Assembly (NCBI GenBank): GCA_002331465.1
Contig: DCYM01000031.1
Span: 9,403-14,435 of the forward strand
Source of the DNA: Candidatus Neomicrothrix sp. UBA2110
GTDB taxonomy: Bacteria > Actinomycetota > Acidimicrobiia > Acidimicrobiales > Poriferisodalaceae
Direction of reading: 5' to 3'
Length of the DNA stretch: 5,033 nt
Shown piece after piece: positions 1 to 5,033 of the stretch. The translations under genes were made by a program, and so were the position numbers. A model generated the notes under the pieces. The model ran no database searches. It had not been told where the DNA came from and worked only from the letters and a program-made list of their open reading frames with translations. Positions within the stretch are counted from its first letter, which is position 1. Every line of letters starts with the position of its first letter.

Positions 1-102
1 GGACCCAGCTACGGTCAGCACACTTTCGAAGTTCTCGAAGGGATTCTTGGGTATGACGCGGACCGAGTTGCCGAATTAGCGGTCGCCGGTGTGCTTGAGT
101 AA
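1..102 (+). CDS. CaiB/BaiF family III CoA-transferase, C-terminal end only (partial)
   Basis: Frame 1 is open from the window edge to the TAA at 100-102 and gives 33 residues starting GPSYGQHTFEVL and ending AELAVAGVLE. The pattern, a G/H/T segment followed by 'EVL..ILGYD.DRVAEL..AGV', is the usual C-terminal tail of CaiB/BaiF (class III) CoA-transferases: the 'GEHT.EVL.E.LG....I..L...GV' block that closes these roughly 400-residue proteins. The family moves CoA between carboxylic acids in the cytoplasm, as in carnitine, formate/oxalate, bile-acid or aromatic-acid metabolism. The catalytic Asp and CoA-binding parts lie outside the window, so the substrate cannot be judged. The gene converges on the minus-strand oxygenase, 13 bases away. 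The family call rests on a short tail alone. Confidence 0.72.
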   Translation, partial: GPSYGQHTFEVLEGILGYDADRVAELAVAGVLE

Positions 103-126
103 CGCCCACCTATTTCTAGGGTGGCG
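103..126. terminator. Imperfect hairpin between convergent genes, possible bidirectional terminator
   Basis: Bases 103-126 can fold into a stem around the 4-base loop 113-116. CCTA (109-112) pairs with TAGG (117-120), CCA (106-108) with TGG (122-124), and CG (103-104) with CG (125-126), with single-base bulges at 105 and 121. That is 9 base pairs, mostly G-C. It starts just after the CoA-transferase stop (100-102) and contains the oxygenase stop codon (TAG on the minus strand, 118-116). There is no T-run on either side, so it is not a classical intrinsic terminator. U-poor hairpins are often proposed as terminators in high-GC bacteria. The role is inferred from position between two convergent genes. 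Confidence 0.35.
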
Positions 127-1084
127 TCTCTGAAGCTGTTTGACCGGTCATTCTTCGGTAGTTGCGATCAATGAACCAACGTTGGTAATCGCCATAGGTA
201 ATGGGTTCATACCTACTGGGGTTATTCTCCGAGACCGTCGTAGGAACGGGCTTCACTACCGCATCGTCTCTCGCTCCATAAAAGAACGGCACCGCGTATC
301 GATCAATCGTCGACAGGTTGCTCGCTCTGTGGGCAGTGGACAAATAACGGTCATTCGTCCAACGTTTCAACATGTCACCGCTGTTGACCAGGAATGAACG
401 AGGGATTACCGGCGGTTGTATCCAGTCGTACCCCGCAGGCCGAACCTCAAGCCCAGGAATATCGTTGACCGGCAAGAAACTGAATACCGAACTGTCAGTG
501 TGAGGAGCGAGACCCCATTCATTATCGGAGTACTCCATTACCGGGTAGTGCGACATGCGAAGTGTCACGCTCGGAATGTCGAAATCCTTGGCGAAAAAAT
601 CGGCGTCAAGATCTAGCGACAATGCCAATAACGTCATCAACGAACTGGCTAACGCCTCCATGCGTTCAATGTATGAAGCCGTTAGTTCTCTAAAGTCAGC
701 GATGTCGGGGTATTGGTTGCTCTCTCGGTAGCCGCCCTCGTGAACGAAAAATGCCTCATTCTGGTTTGGTTTACGTACCTCTCCGGCAATCTCACTCGCG
801 TACGAGGTCCCGGCGCCCATCCCGAGGTATCCACCGTGTGTGCCGTCCATGGTGATTGCGTCTTTCTCTGTTTGAGGAAGAGCGTGCAAAGTTCTAGTGG
901 CGCTATAAATGTCTTCAACTGCACCCCAGGGGACGCCATGGTTGACGATAGAGAAGAAACCGACTTCTTCTAAAGCCTGACGTAGCTCTGACGTCAAGTT
1001 CCGCACGTCAGCAGAGTCGCCTTCGAATAGCGGTTGGAGGTCCAGTACAGGAATCAGTTCCGTTGAAGCTTCAGCTATCGACAC
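116..1084 (-). CDS. 2-oxoglutarate/Fe(II)-dependent oxygenase, isopenicillin N synthase-like family
   Basis: A 322-residue cytosolic non-haem iron oxygenase, full length for this family (usually 300-350). Residues about 10-115 match the DIOX_N region (IPVLDLQPLF near 11-20, GFFSIVNHGVP at 42-52, then NEAFFV at 109-114). The jelly-roll core lies at about 172-270. The iron triad is visible as H195 and D197 in APHTDSS and H252 in STAHRASN. NSGDMLKRWTND (234-245) is the conserved strand before the distal His. The co-substrate Arg is R262 in DRYAVPFFYG, but position 264 is Ala where most members have Ser (RxS). Such enzymes use O2, usually with 2-oxoglutarate, to hydroxylate, desaturate or cyclise small molecules; the substrate is unknown. 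The GTG start is supported by GGAGG six bases upstream. It appears to be last in the minus-strand run, 63 bases after the SnoaL-like gene. Confidence 0.9.
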   Translation of the reverse strand: MSIAEASTELIPVLDLQPLFEGDSADVRNLTSELRQALEEVGFFSIVNHGVPWGAVEDIYSATRTLHALPQTEKDAITMDGTHGGYLGMGAGTSYASEIAGEVRKPNQNEAFFVHEGGYRESNQYPDIADFRELTASYIERMEALASSLMTLLALSLDLDADFFAKDFDIPSVTLRMSHYPVMEYSDNEWGLAPHTDSSVFSFLPVNDIPGLEVRPAGYDWIQPPVIPRSFLVNSGDMLKRWTNDRYLSTAHRASNLSTIDRYAVPFFYGARDDAVVKPVPTTVSENNPSRYEPITYGDYQRWFIDRNYRRMTGQTASETPP

Positions 1085-1090
1085 AGCACA

Positions 1091-1095
1091 CCTCC
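1091..1095 (-). promoter_or_regulatory. Shine-Dalgarno site of the 2OG-Fe(II) oxygenase
   Basis: On the minus strand GGAGG (1095-1091) is followed by TGTGCT and then GTG at 1084-1082, a six-base spacer. This strong site fixes the GTG as the start, and no ATG competes nearby. Confidence 0.8.
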
Positions 1096-1118
1096 AGTAG
1101 TTTTCTACAAGCGTAGGT

Positions 1119-1129
1119 CAACAATGTTG
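1119..1129. repeat. Short palindrome CAACAATGTTG upstream of the oxygenase
   Basis: A perfect 5-1-5 inverted repeat lies in the 63-base gap between the SnoaL-like stop and the oxygenase start. On the minus strand, TTGACC (1121-1116) overlaps it and resembles a -35 hexamer, but no matching -10 is present at the right distance before the ribosome site. It could be a protein-binding site or chance. Confidence 0.2.
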
Positions 1130-1147
1130 GGCCGATCTCAATGGCGT

Positions 1148-1573
1148 TTACGCCGGGTCAATAGTGACTTCGCGTTCGGTGAATCTCCAGCCCTCGTCGG
1201 TTCGCGACAGTCGATCTCTGTACACACCTGTGGCTCTGAATAGGGCTGAGTCCCCTTGTCCGCCGCTATAGGCGTTGAGGTAACACTTCATAGTTGCTGA
1301 ATCGTTGTTCCCCTCAATCAGCAGATTCCAGTTCCAGTGTCGAGCTCGGCCTTGGCTGATTGAAAAATGAGTTTCCGCGTACGTTCGAAGAGCACTCTCG
1401 CCTTCGTGGGTACCCCCCAACGGAGCGCCGTCTGGTAAACCCAAGCAACGAAAAACCCCATCTGAGGTGAACGTCTGGACCCAACTGTCGATATCTCCAA
1501 AGTCGATAGCGAAGTTGTAGCGAGCTAACAACTGACGAATTTCTTCATAGTCATGTGATGTGAGCGACATCAT
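1148..1573 (-). CDS. SnoaL-like / NTF2-fold protein (SnoaL_4 type)
   Basis: A 141-residue single-domain protein of the cone-shaped alpha+beta barrel (NTF2-like) superfamily, whose usual length is 120-160. The N-terminal helices read EEIRQLLARYNFAIDFGDID (11-30), then WVQTFTSDGVFRC, the standard 'Y..a.D.gD...w...Ft.DgvF' opening. RARHWNWNLLIEG (76-88) is the conserved His strand, and the C-terminus has GVYRDRL...DEGWRFTEREV. Family members include polyketide cyclases, dehydratases, isomerases and ring-hydroxylating dioxygenase beta subunits. Y19, D24 and H79 point into the usual pocket by family analogy, so an enzymatic role is possible but not shown. Tandem ATGs occur at 1573 and 1570; the purine tract GAAAGGGG ends 4 or 7 bases upstream, so 1570 is equally likely. 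The frame stays open to 1711, but that extension would overlap the preceding gene and has no family match. The gene is 46 bases after the unknown protein and 63 before the oxygenase. Confidence 0.87.
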   Translation of the reverse strand: MMSLTSHDYEEIRQLLARYNFAIDFGDIDSWVQTFTSDGVFRCLGLPDGAPLGGTHEGESALRTYAETHFSISQGRARHWNWNLLIEGNNDSATMKCYLNAYSGGQGDSALFRATGVYRDRLSRTDEGWRFTEREVTIDPA

Positions 1574-1577
1574 GAAA

Positions 1578-1585
1578 CCCCTTTC
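1578..1585 (-). promoter_or_regulatory. Shine-Dalgarno-like purine tract of the SnoaL-like gene
   Basis: The minus strand reads GAAAGGGG (1585-1578), then TTTC, then ATGATG. Spacing is 4 bases to the first ATG and 7 to the second. The tract places the start here rather than at the farther upstream start of the same open frame (1711). Confidence 0.55.
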
Positions 1586-1619
1586 TAACTCCAACGTTAG
1601 GCGGCACCGGTAGACAGCG

Positions 1620-1982
1620 TCACCCTGTGGACATTTCGTAGAGATCAGCGGAGATTTCTCCGATCTCATCACGCAAGTGCTGCAGCACTCGGGTGCCCGC
1701 GACGCGCGCACGCCATTCGCGCCGCTTCATTCGCTCCAACCGCTCACCAATGGACGACAGCACTCTGCTGACATCGTTTTGATCGAACGACTCAGCCAAC
1801 GGGTCGCCGAGATACGCCGCCAAATCGTGCAGACGTAAGCAAAGTTGGCGAAGAAGAACCTTATGATCCTCGCTCACTCTTTTGGGAACACGGGGCGGAA
1901 GCGTCTTAAAAAAGTATTCAATGTCAACTGGGGTGAGACGCCCCACGTCCAAGCCGGCTATGTGCTCGGCTCGACTCACCAC
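1620..1982 (-). CDS. Hypothetical protein, 120 residues, helical and charged
   Basis: I do not recognise this family. The frame has a convincing coding texture and fits tightly between two real genes: 25 bases after the FAD oxidoreductase stop and 46 before the SnoaL-like start. Tandem GTGs at 1982 and 1979 are the only upstream starts, since the frame is closed by a TAG at 2006-2004. A GGGGGG run ends 3 or 6 bases before them, favouring the second. The protein has no signal peptide or membrane segment. Residues 16-30 (LTPVDIEYFFKTLPP) look like a short helix ending in a proline turn. Helices are likely at 37-58 (VSEDHKVLLRQLCLRLHDLAAY), 70-95 and 97-116, the latter two rich in Arg/Glu (ERLERMKRREWRAR) with possible coiled-coil character. 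A cytosolic accessory or adaptor protein is one guess, but its only support is the gene context. Confidence 0.62.
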   Translation of the reverse strand: MVSRAEHIAGLDVGRLTPVDIEYFFKTLPPRVPKRVSEDHKVLLRQLCLRLHDLAAYLGDPLAESFDQNDVSRVLSSIGERLERMKRREWRARVAGTRVLQHLRDEIGEISADLYEMSTG

Positions 1983-2007
1983 TGGCCCCCCGATGCAAGG
2001 TACCTAT

Positions 2008-2955
2008 TCAAGAGACGAGCTCCGCTATCTTTTCGGCTGCGTGCCTGCCGGAATTGAAAGCTCCCTCAACTTTCGGACCGTTGAATGCCTCTCCGGCCAT
2101 CACGATCACGGGTCGGTCGCCCCACACGAACGCTGATTCTTCAAGTACCTGAACCGGACCGGCGTAACGCCACCGTTGCACCATGCTGCCCAGTGGAACG
2201 ACAGGACCAACCTTGGCCTTCAGATGCTTGATCGCGTACTCGGTCAGCTCGTGATCAGGTTGGTTCCAAAGGGCCAAACTCGCGTCATTTGAAAGATGAA
2301 TAGTTACCGCTGGGGCCTCACTCACTCCTTTTGCGGCGTTGTCAGAGATAAAAGCCAGATCAGGGTCATCGACAAACTGCATGCCTCCGTGGCTCGGAAC
2401 ACCCCCGGGGTGTTCTTCTAAGGAGAAAAGCACTGCGATCGTCCGCTTGTACTCGACACTTCTCAGCCTGGTCAGAAGTTTTTTTGGAGGTTCGAGATTG
2501 GAATCCTGTGCGAGGGCGAGACTTACAGGAACCGGCGGGGTGAGCACGATCGCCGAGGTGTCTAGATGTTTGAGATCATCGACGCGTTGATCGAAATGAA
2601 CCGTTACGCCTGCCTCGCTTAGCAGCCAAGCCGCTAACGCCGTCATATCAGGCACCCCGCGCCATCTTTCATAACCGTCGGGCGGTGCATCAAAGCCGTG
2701 CGTCCAAACCTTGACTGCCCCGTCCGCTGCTGCGGCGTCCACAACATGTCGGAATTCTCGGCCGCGAGTCGTAAAAAATTGTGCTCCATGGTCAAAGCTG
2801 GCGTGATCGATCACCGCGCTTGCCATCCGCCCGCCGGGGTGCCCTTCAGCTTCGTACACTCGGCTTTTGAGCCCAAGTTCACTTAATCGATACGCTGCGG
2901 ACGCTCCAGCAATGCCAGCTCCGACAACCGCGATTTCAGGCGAGGGGCTAGTCAT
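2008..2955 (-). CDS. FAD-dependent oxidoreductase, renalase / amine oxidase-like
   Basis: A 315-residue soluble flavoprotein. The N-terminal Rossmann motif is VVGAGIAGASAAYRLSE (10-26), with E35 as the acidic residue at the end of strand 2 and the second FAD motif GGRM at 41-44. FDHGAQFFTTR (54-64) and ERWRGVPDMTALAAWL (96-111) are hallmarks of the bacterial renalase-like group (COG3380 type) within the flavin amine oxidases. The C-terminal block AGEAFNGPKVEGAFNSGRHAA (287-307) is the usual closing FAD contact. Characterised renalases oxidise isomeric dihydro-NAD(P) forms, a housekeeping repair reaction; many relatives have unknown substrates. Length is slightly short of renalase (about 330). 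The ATG is the only feasible start, as the frame is closed by TAA at 2967-2965. Its ribosome site is weak: GGGAG lies 12 bases upstream. It heads the minus-strand run and is divergent from the quinone reductase. Confidence 0.85.
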   Translation of the reverse strand: MTSPSPEIAVVGAGIAGASAAYRLSELGLKSRVYEAEGHPGGRMASAVIDHASFDHGAQFFTTRGREFRHVVDAAAADGAVKVWTHGFDAPPDGYERWRGVPDMTALAAWLLSEAGVTVHFDQRVDDLKHLDTSAIVLTPPVPVSLALAQDSNLEPPKKLLTRLRSVEYKRTIAVLFSLEEHPGGVPSHGGMQFVDDPDLAFISDNAAKGVSEAPAVTIHLSNDASLALWNQPDHELTEYAIKHLKAKVGPVVPLGSMVQRWRYAGPVQVLEESAFVWGDRPVIVMAGEAFNGPKVEGAFNSGRHAAEKIAELVS

Positions 2956-2966
2956 GACTTGAACTT

Positions 2967-2986
2967 ACTCCCACAGCAAAGGGAGT
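2967..2986. repeat. Inverted repeat ACTCCC-N8-GGGAGT in the divergent intergenic region
   Basis: A perfect 6-base inverted repeat (2967-2972 and 2981-2986) separated by 8 bases lies in the 75-base region between two divergent genes. Its left arm read on the minus strand is GGGAG, the only purine-rich candidate ribosome site for the FAD oxidoreductase. It could be an operator, an RNA hairpin hiding that site, or chance. The symmetry is seen directly; any role is inferred. Confidence 0.3.
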
Positions 2987-2990
2987 TGGT

Positions 2991-2999
2991 TGCTACGGT
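2991..2999 (+). promoter_or_regulatory. Possible extended -10 promoter element for the quinone oxidoreductase
   Basis: TGCTACGGT fits the extended -10 pattern TGnTAnnnT, with hexamer TACGGT at 2994-2999. It would start transcription near 3006, about 25 bases before the ATG at 3031. No good -35 hexamer is seen at the expected distance, so support is weak. Confidence 0.25.
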
Positions 3000-3019
3000 G
3001 CCGTCGAAACGAAACTCGG

Positions 3020-3025
3020 AAGGAG
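3020..3025 (+). promoter_or_regulatory. Shine-Dalgarno site of the quinone oxidoreductase
   Basis: AAGGAG is followed by a 5-base spacer (ACCAG) and ATG at 3031. It decides the start in favour of 3031 over the TTG at 2959, which has no ribosome site. Confidence 0.85.
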
Positions 3026-3030
3026 ACCAG

Positions 3031-4020
3031 ATGAAGGCTTGGCGACTCAGCGAACTAGGCGACCCGTGGGACGTCCTCTCGGTCCAAGAGGTAGATCCGC
3101 CGACTCCGGGTGCAGGAGAGGCACGAGTCGTAGTGTCGGCGAGCGATCTCAATTTTGCAGATATTTTGCAATGCCAGGGCCAATACCAAGTCCGGTTAGA
3201 TCCTCCATTCACGCCGGGCATGAGCGTGGCCGGGACGGTCGTTGAGACAGGCCCCGGATGCGACCTACAGCTAGGTGATCGCGTCCTCGGGATGACCACA
3301 TCGGGATGGGGTGGTTACGCCGAAGAAGCGCTAGTGCGCGGTGAAGAGATGCGTATTGTTCCACCAAATGTTTCTCTGCCTGCTGCATCGGCGATGAATG
3401 TCATTTATGGCACGGGATGGACAGCTCTCCATAGGCGAGGACGTATGCAGCCAGGCGAAACGGTTCTGGTCCTCGCCGCGGCAGGAGGAGTTGGATCCGC
3501 AGCCGTCCAAATGGCAAAACTGCACGGATGCACTGTCATTGCTGCCGCGGGAGGCAGCGAAAAAGCTGAGGTTTGCAGGTCACTTGGGGCGGACGTGGTG
3601 GTGGATTACAACTCCGAAGACCTCTACGAAAAAGTGATGGACGCCACCTCGGGTAGAGGTTGCGATCTGATTTACGATCCAGTTGGTGGTGATTACTTCG
3701 ACGTGGCGAGACGTCTCGTCGCGTGGGAAGGTCGTCTGCTGGTGGTCGGGTTCGCGAGCGGGGATATCCCTAGTGCTCCGGCCAACCACGTCCTCGTGAA
3801 GAACTACTCGGTAGTAGGTGTTCACATGGGCGGATATAAGGGGCGTATGGATGAAGTGCTTGACGAGTGTTATTCCGAACTGTGGGAGATGGTGAGTAAC
3901 GGAACGCTGGACCCGCTGGTGAGTAGAGAGCTACGTCTTGAGGAACTTATGGGTGGTCTCGTGGACTTGTCTGGCCGAAAAACGACCGGCAGAGTCCTGC
4001 TGCGACCAGATCTGAAATAA
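3031..4020 (+). CDS. NADPH:quinone oxidoreductase family protein (zinc-free MDR)
   Basis: A 329-residue soluble enzyme of the medium-chain dehydrogenase/reductase superfamily, typical length for the quinone/enoyl reductase branch (320-340). The GroES-like N-terminal domain contains SASDLNFADILQCQGQYQV (36-54) and PFTPGMSVAGTVVETG (59-74). NFAD stands where zinc alcohol dehydrogenases have a catalytic Cys, and the structural-zinc Cys cluster is absent. The Rossmann domain has VLAAAGGVGSAAVQMAK (147-163), and S176/K178 at the end of strand 2 suggest NADPH rather than NADH. CDLIYDPVGG (211-220) and LVKNYSVVGVHMG (255-267) are family blocks. Likely reaction: NADPH reduction of a quinone or another activated C=C bond, such as an alkenal or enoyl-CoA; the substrate is unknown. 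The ATG has a strong ribosome site. The frame extends upstream to a TTG at 2959, but those 24 residues lie before the normal MDR start. It converges on glcD, one base between stops. Confidence 0.92.
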   Translation: MKAWRLSELGDPWDVLSVQEVDPPTPGAGEARVVVSASDLNFADILQCQGQYQVRLDPPFTPGMSVAGTVVETGPGCDLQLGDRVLGMTTSGWGGYAEEALVRGEEMRIVPPNVSLPAASAMNVIYGTGWTALHRRGRMQPGETVLVLAAAGGVGSAAVQMAKLHGCTVIAAAGGSEKAEVCRSLGADVVVDYNSEDLYEKVMDATSGRGCDLIYDPVGGDYFDVARRLVAWEGRLLVVGFASGDIPSAPANHVLVKNYSVVGVHMGGYKGRMDEVLDECYSELWEMVSNGTLDPLVSRELRLEELMGGLVDLSGRKTTGRVLLRPDLK

Positions 4021-4021
4021 G

Positions 4022-5033
4022 TTAAAGCTTCTTACCTGGGTTGAATCGACGGTCAGGATCTAACGCCGCCCGGATGACTTCCATGGCCCCAAGTTCAGAT
4101 GGGCCTATCTCTTCAGATACGAATGCTCGCTTCAGCGTTCCGACGCCGTGTTCGGCTGCAATAGTTCCACCAAGGCTGAGCGCGAGTTTCACGATCTCGG
4201 CAAACGCCGTTCTTACTCGTTCCACTTCGTTCTTGTCTTCACCATTGAAGATAAGAAGTGGATGCATATTGCCGTCTCCGGCGTGACCGATAGTGGGTAG
4301 CTCTAGCTTGTGTCGCTCTCCGATAGTAACGATGCCGGCCATGAGTTCAGGCAAATGCTGACGGGGCACGGCGACATCTTCGGGGAGCATCGCTTTTCCG
4401 AGATGTTCGAACGCAGGCCACACCCGTCTTCGAACCTCAACCAGCATCTCGCCCTCTTCGGGGTCGTCGACATGAGCTACATAGGTCGCGCCTGCCGCCC
4501 GACAAATGTTCGCAATAGCTTCGATTGAAGCGGCAGCTTGATCGCCTGACGTTTGAATCAGAAGAAGGCAGGCAGCATCTACATCGAGGCCCATGTTGTA
4601 GACAGCGTCTACCTGTCGGAGACTGGCCCGATCCAAGATCTCCATCATGCTTGGCTCGTGCCCCTGCTTAAAGACCTCCACGATGGTTTCGCCTGCGTGT
4701 GGGAGCTGGTCGAAATAGGCGACTGCGGTTGCCGGAGGTGGGGGAGCGGGCACGAGCTTCAATGTGATCTCGGTAATAACGCCCAGTATTCCTTCGGATC
4801 CGACAAAAAGGCCTGTCAGGTCTAAACCGGTCGTAGATTTCAGTGTGTGGCGGCCCGTTCGGATTACTTCACCGCTGGCGAGAACAACTTCTAACCCGAT
4901 CACGTAGTCGCGGGTAACTCCGTACTTAACACAGCACAGCCCACCAGCGTTGGTTGCCACGTTGCCTCCGACCGATGACATTTCGAACGACGCCGGATCT
5001 GGAGGGTAGAAAAGATCGTGCTTGGCGACTGCG
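4022..5033 (-). CDS. glcD: FAD-linked oxidase, GlcD-type 2-hydroxyacid dehydrogenase (5' end beyond window)
   Basis: The frame runs unbroken through the ATG at 4981-4979 to the window edge, and the 17 preceding codons (KHDLFYPPDPASFE) are family sequence, so that ATG is internal. About 336 C-terminal residues of an expected 450-490 are visible. Counting that ATG as residue 1: SSVGGNVATNAGG (2-14) is the FAD pyrophosphate-binding loop; KYGVTRDYVIGLEVVLASGE (19-38) and VGSEGILGVITEITLKL (60-76) complete the FAD_binding_4 domain. EDVAVPR (201-207), GHAGDGNMH (232-240), AAEHGVGTLKR (275-285) and RFNPGKKL at the end form the FAD-oxidase C domain. H233, H240 and E277 match metal-binding positions known in D-2-hydroxyglutarate dehydrogenases. 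Such enzymes oxidise glycolate, D-lactate or similar 2-hydroxyacids; GlcD normally works with GlcE and GlcF, which are not in view. The symbol is by family and D-lactate dehydrogenase is possible. Confidence 0.9.
   Translation of the reverse strand, partial: AVAKHDLFYPPDPASFEMSSVGGNVATNAGGLCCVKYGVTRDYVIGLEVVLASGEVIRTGRHTLKSTTGLDLTGLFVGSEGILGVITEITLKLVPAPPPPATAVAYFDQLPHAGETIVEVFKQGHEPSMMEILDRASLRQVDAVYNMGLDVDAACLLLIQTSGDQAAASIEAIANICRAAGATYVAHVDDPEEGEMLVEVRRRVWPAFEHLGKAMLPEDVAVPRQHLPELMAGIVTIGERHKLELPTIGHAGDGNMHPLLIFNGEDKNEVERVRTAFAEIVKLALSLGGTIAAEHGVGTLKRAFVSEEIGPSELGAMEVIRAALDPDRRFNPGKKL

Noticed and set aside
140..973. Plus-strand open frames at 140-397, 416-616 and 713-973
   Set aside because: They lie antisense inside the oxygenase gene, which has intact family motifs throughout. 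Their translations show no domain pattern and they lack ribosome sites.
1097..1108. Small hairpin GTAG-TTTT-CTAC before the oxygenase
   Set aside because: A 4-base-pair stem is too short to support a terminator or regulatory call.
1574..1711. Longer 187-residue version of the SnoaL-like protein
   Set aside because: The extra N-terminal part overlaps the preceding gene, has no family resemblance, and the tandem ATG with a purine tract at 1570-1585 is the better start.
2959..3030. Upstream extension of the quinone oxidoreductase to a TTG start
   Set aside because: There is no ribosome site before the TTG, the 24 extra residues lie before the normal MDR N-terminus, and AAGGAG sits at ideal spacing before the ATG at 3031.
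2952..3299. Minus-strand open frame opposite the start of the quinone oxidoreductase
   Set aside because: It is a shadow of the MDR gene, low in complexity and rich in Ser/Pro/Thr, with no domain match. It also overlaps the start of the flavoprotein gene.
4041..4825. Plus-strand open frames at 4041-4286, 4310-4528 and 4553-4825
   Set aside because: They are antisense shadows of the GlcD-type gene, without recognisable domains.
4979..4981. ATG as the true start of the GlcD-type gene
   Set aside because: The upstream in-frame codons to the window edge encode the conserved segment before the FAD loop (FYPPDPASFE), so the gene continues beyond the window.
1..5033. CRISPR arrays, insertion sequences, tRNA/rRNA genes, phage or defence genes
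   Set aside because: No spaced direct repeats, terminal inverted repeats, transposase motifs or tRNA-like folds were seen on either strand. The window is filled with metabolic genes.

Overview
The window is ordinary bacterial chromosome: densely packed protein genes with short gaps, GTG as well as ATG starts, Shine-Dalgarno sites, and a moderately GC-rich base composition by eye. The gene mix (CaiB/BaiF CoA-transferase, 2OG-Fe(II) oxygenase, SnoaL-like protein, renalase-like flavoprotein, zinc-free quinone reductase, GlcD-type flavoprotein) is typical of free-living aerobic heterotrophs such as uncultured, possibly marine, Actinomycetota (Acidimicrobiia-like) or Chloroflexi. That assignment is an inference from gene content; no phylogenetic marker is present.

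Layout. Positions 1-102 (+) hold the last 33 codons of a CaiB/BaiF family III CoA-transferase. It converges on a four-gene minus-strand run covering 2955 down to 116. In transcription order this is a renalase-like FAD oxidoreductase (2955-2008), an unrecognised 120-residue protein (1982-1620), a SnoaL/NTF2-fold protein (1573-1148) and an isopenicillin-N-synthase-type 2OG-Fe(II) oxygenase (1084-116). Gaps of 25, 46 and 63 bases make a single operon plausible. Divergent from it, after a 75-base intergenic region, is a zinc-free MDR quinone oxidoreductase (3031-4020, +). Its stop codon lies one base from the stop of a convergent GlcD-type FAD-linked oxidase (5033-4022, -), which is cut by the window's right edge.

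How the genes may work together. Nearly every gene encodes a redox or small-molecule-modifying enzyme: CoA transfer, hydroxylation or desaturation, a possible isomerase/dehydratase/hydrolase fold, flavin oxidation, enone or quinone reduction, and 2-hydroxyacid oxidation. This fits a catabolic or small-molecule tailoring neighbourhood, but no substrate can be read from the sequence. I found no mobile element, CRISPR array, RNA gene or long repeat. All intergenic gaps are under 100 bases. The least explained items are the unknown 120-residue protein and the Arg-x-Ala variant of the oxygenase's co-substrate motif.
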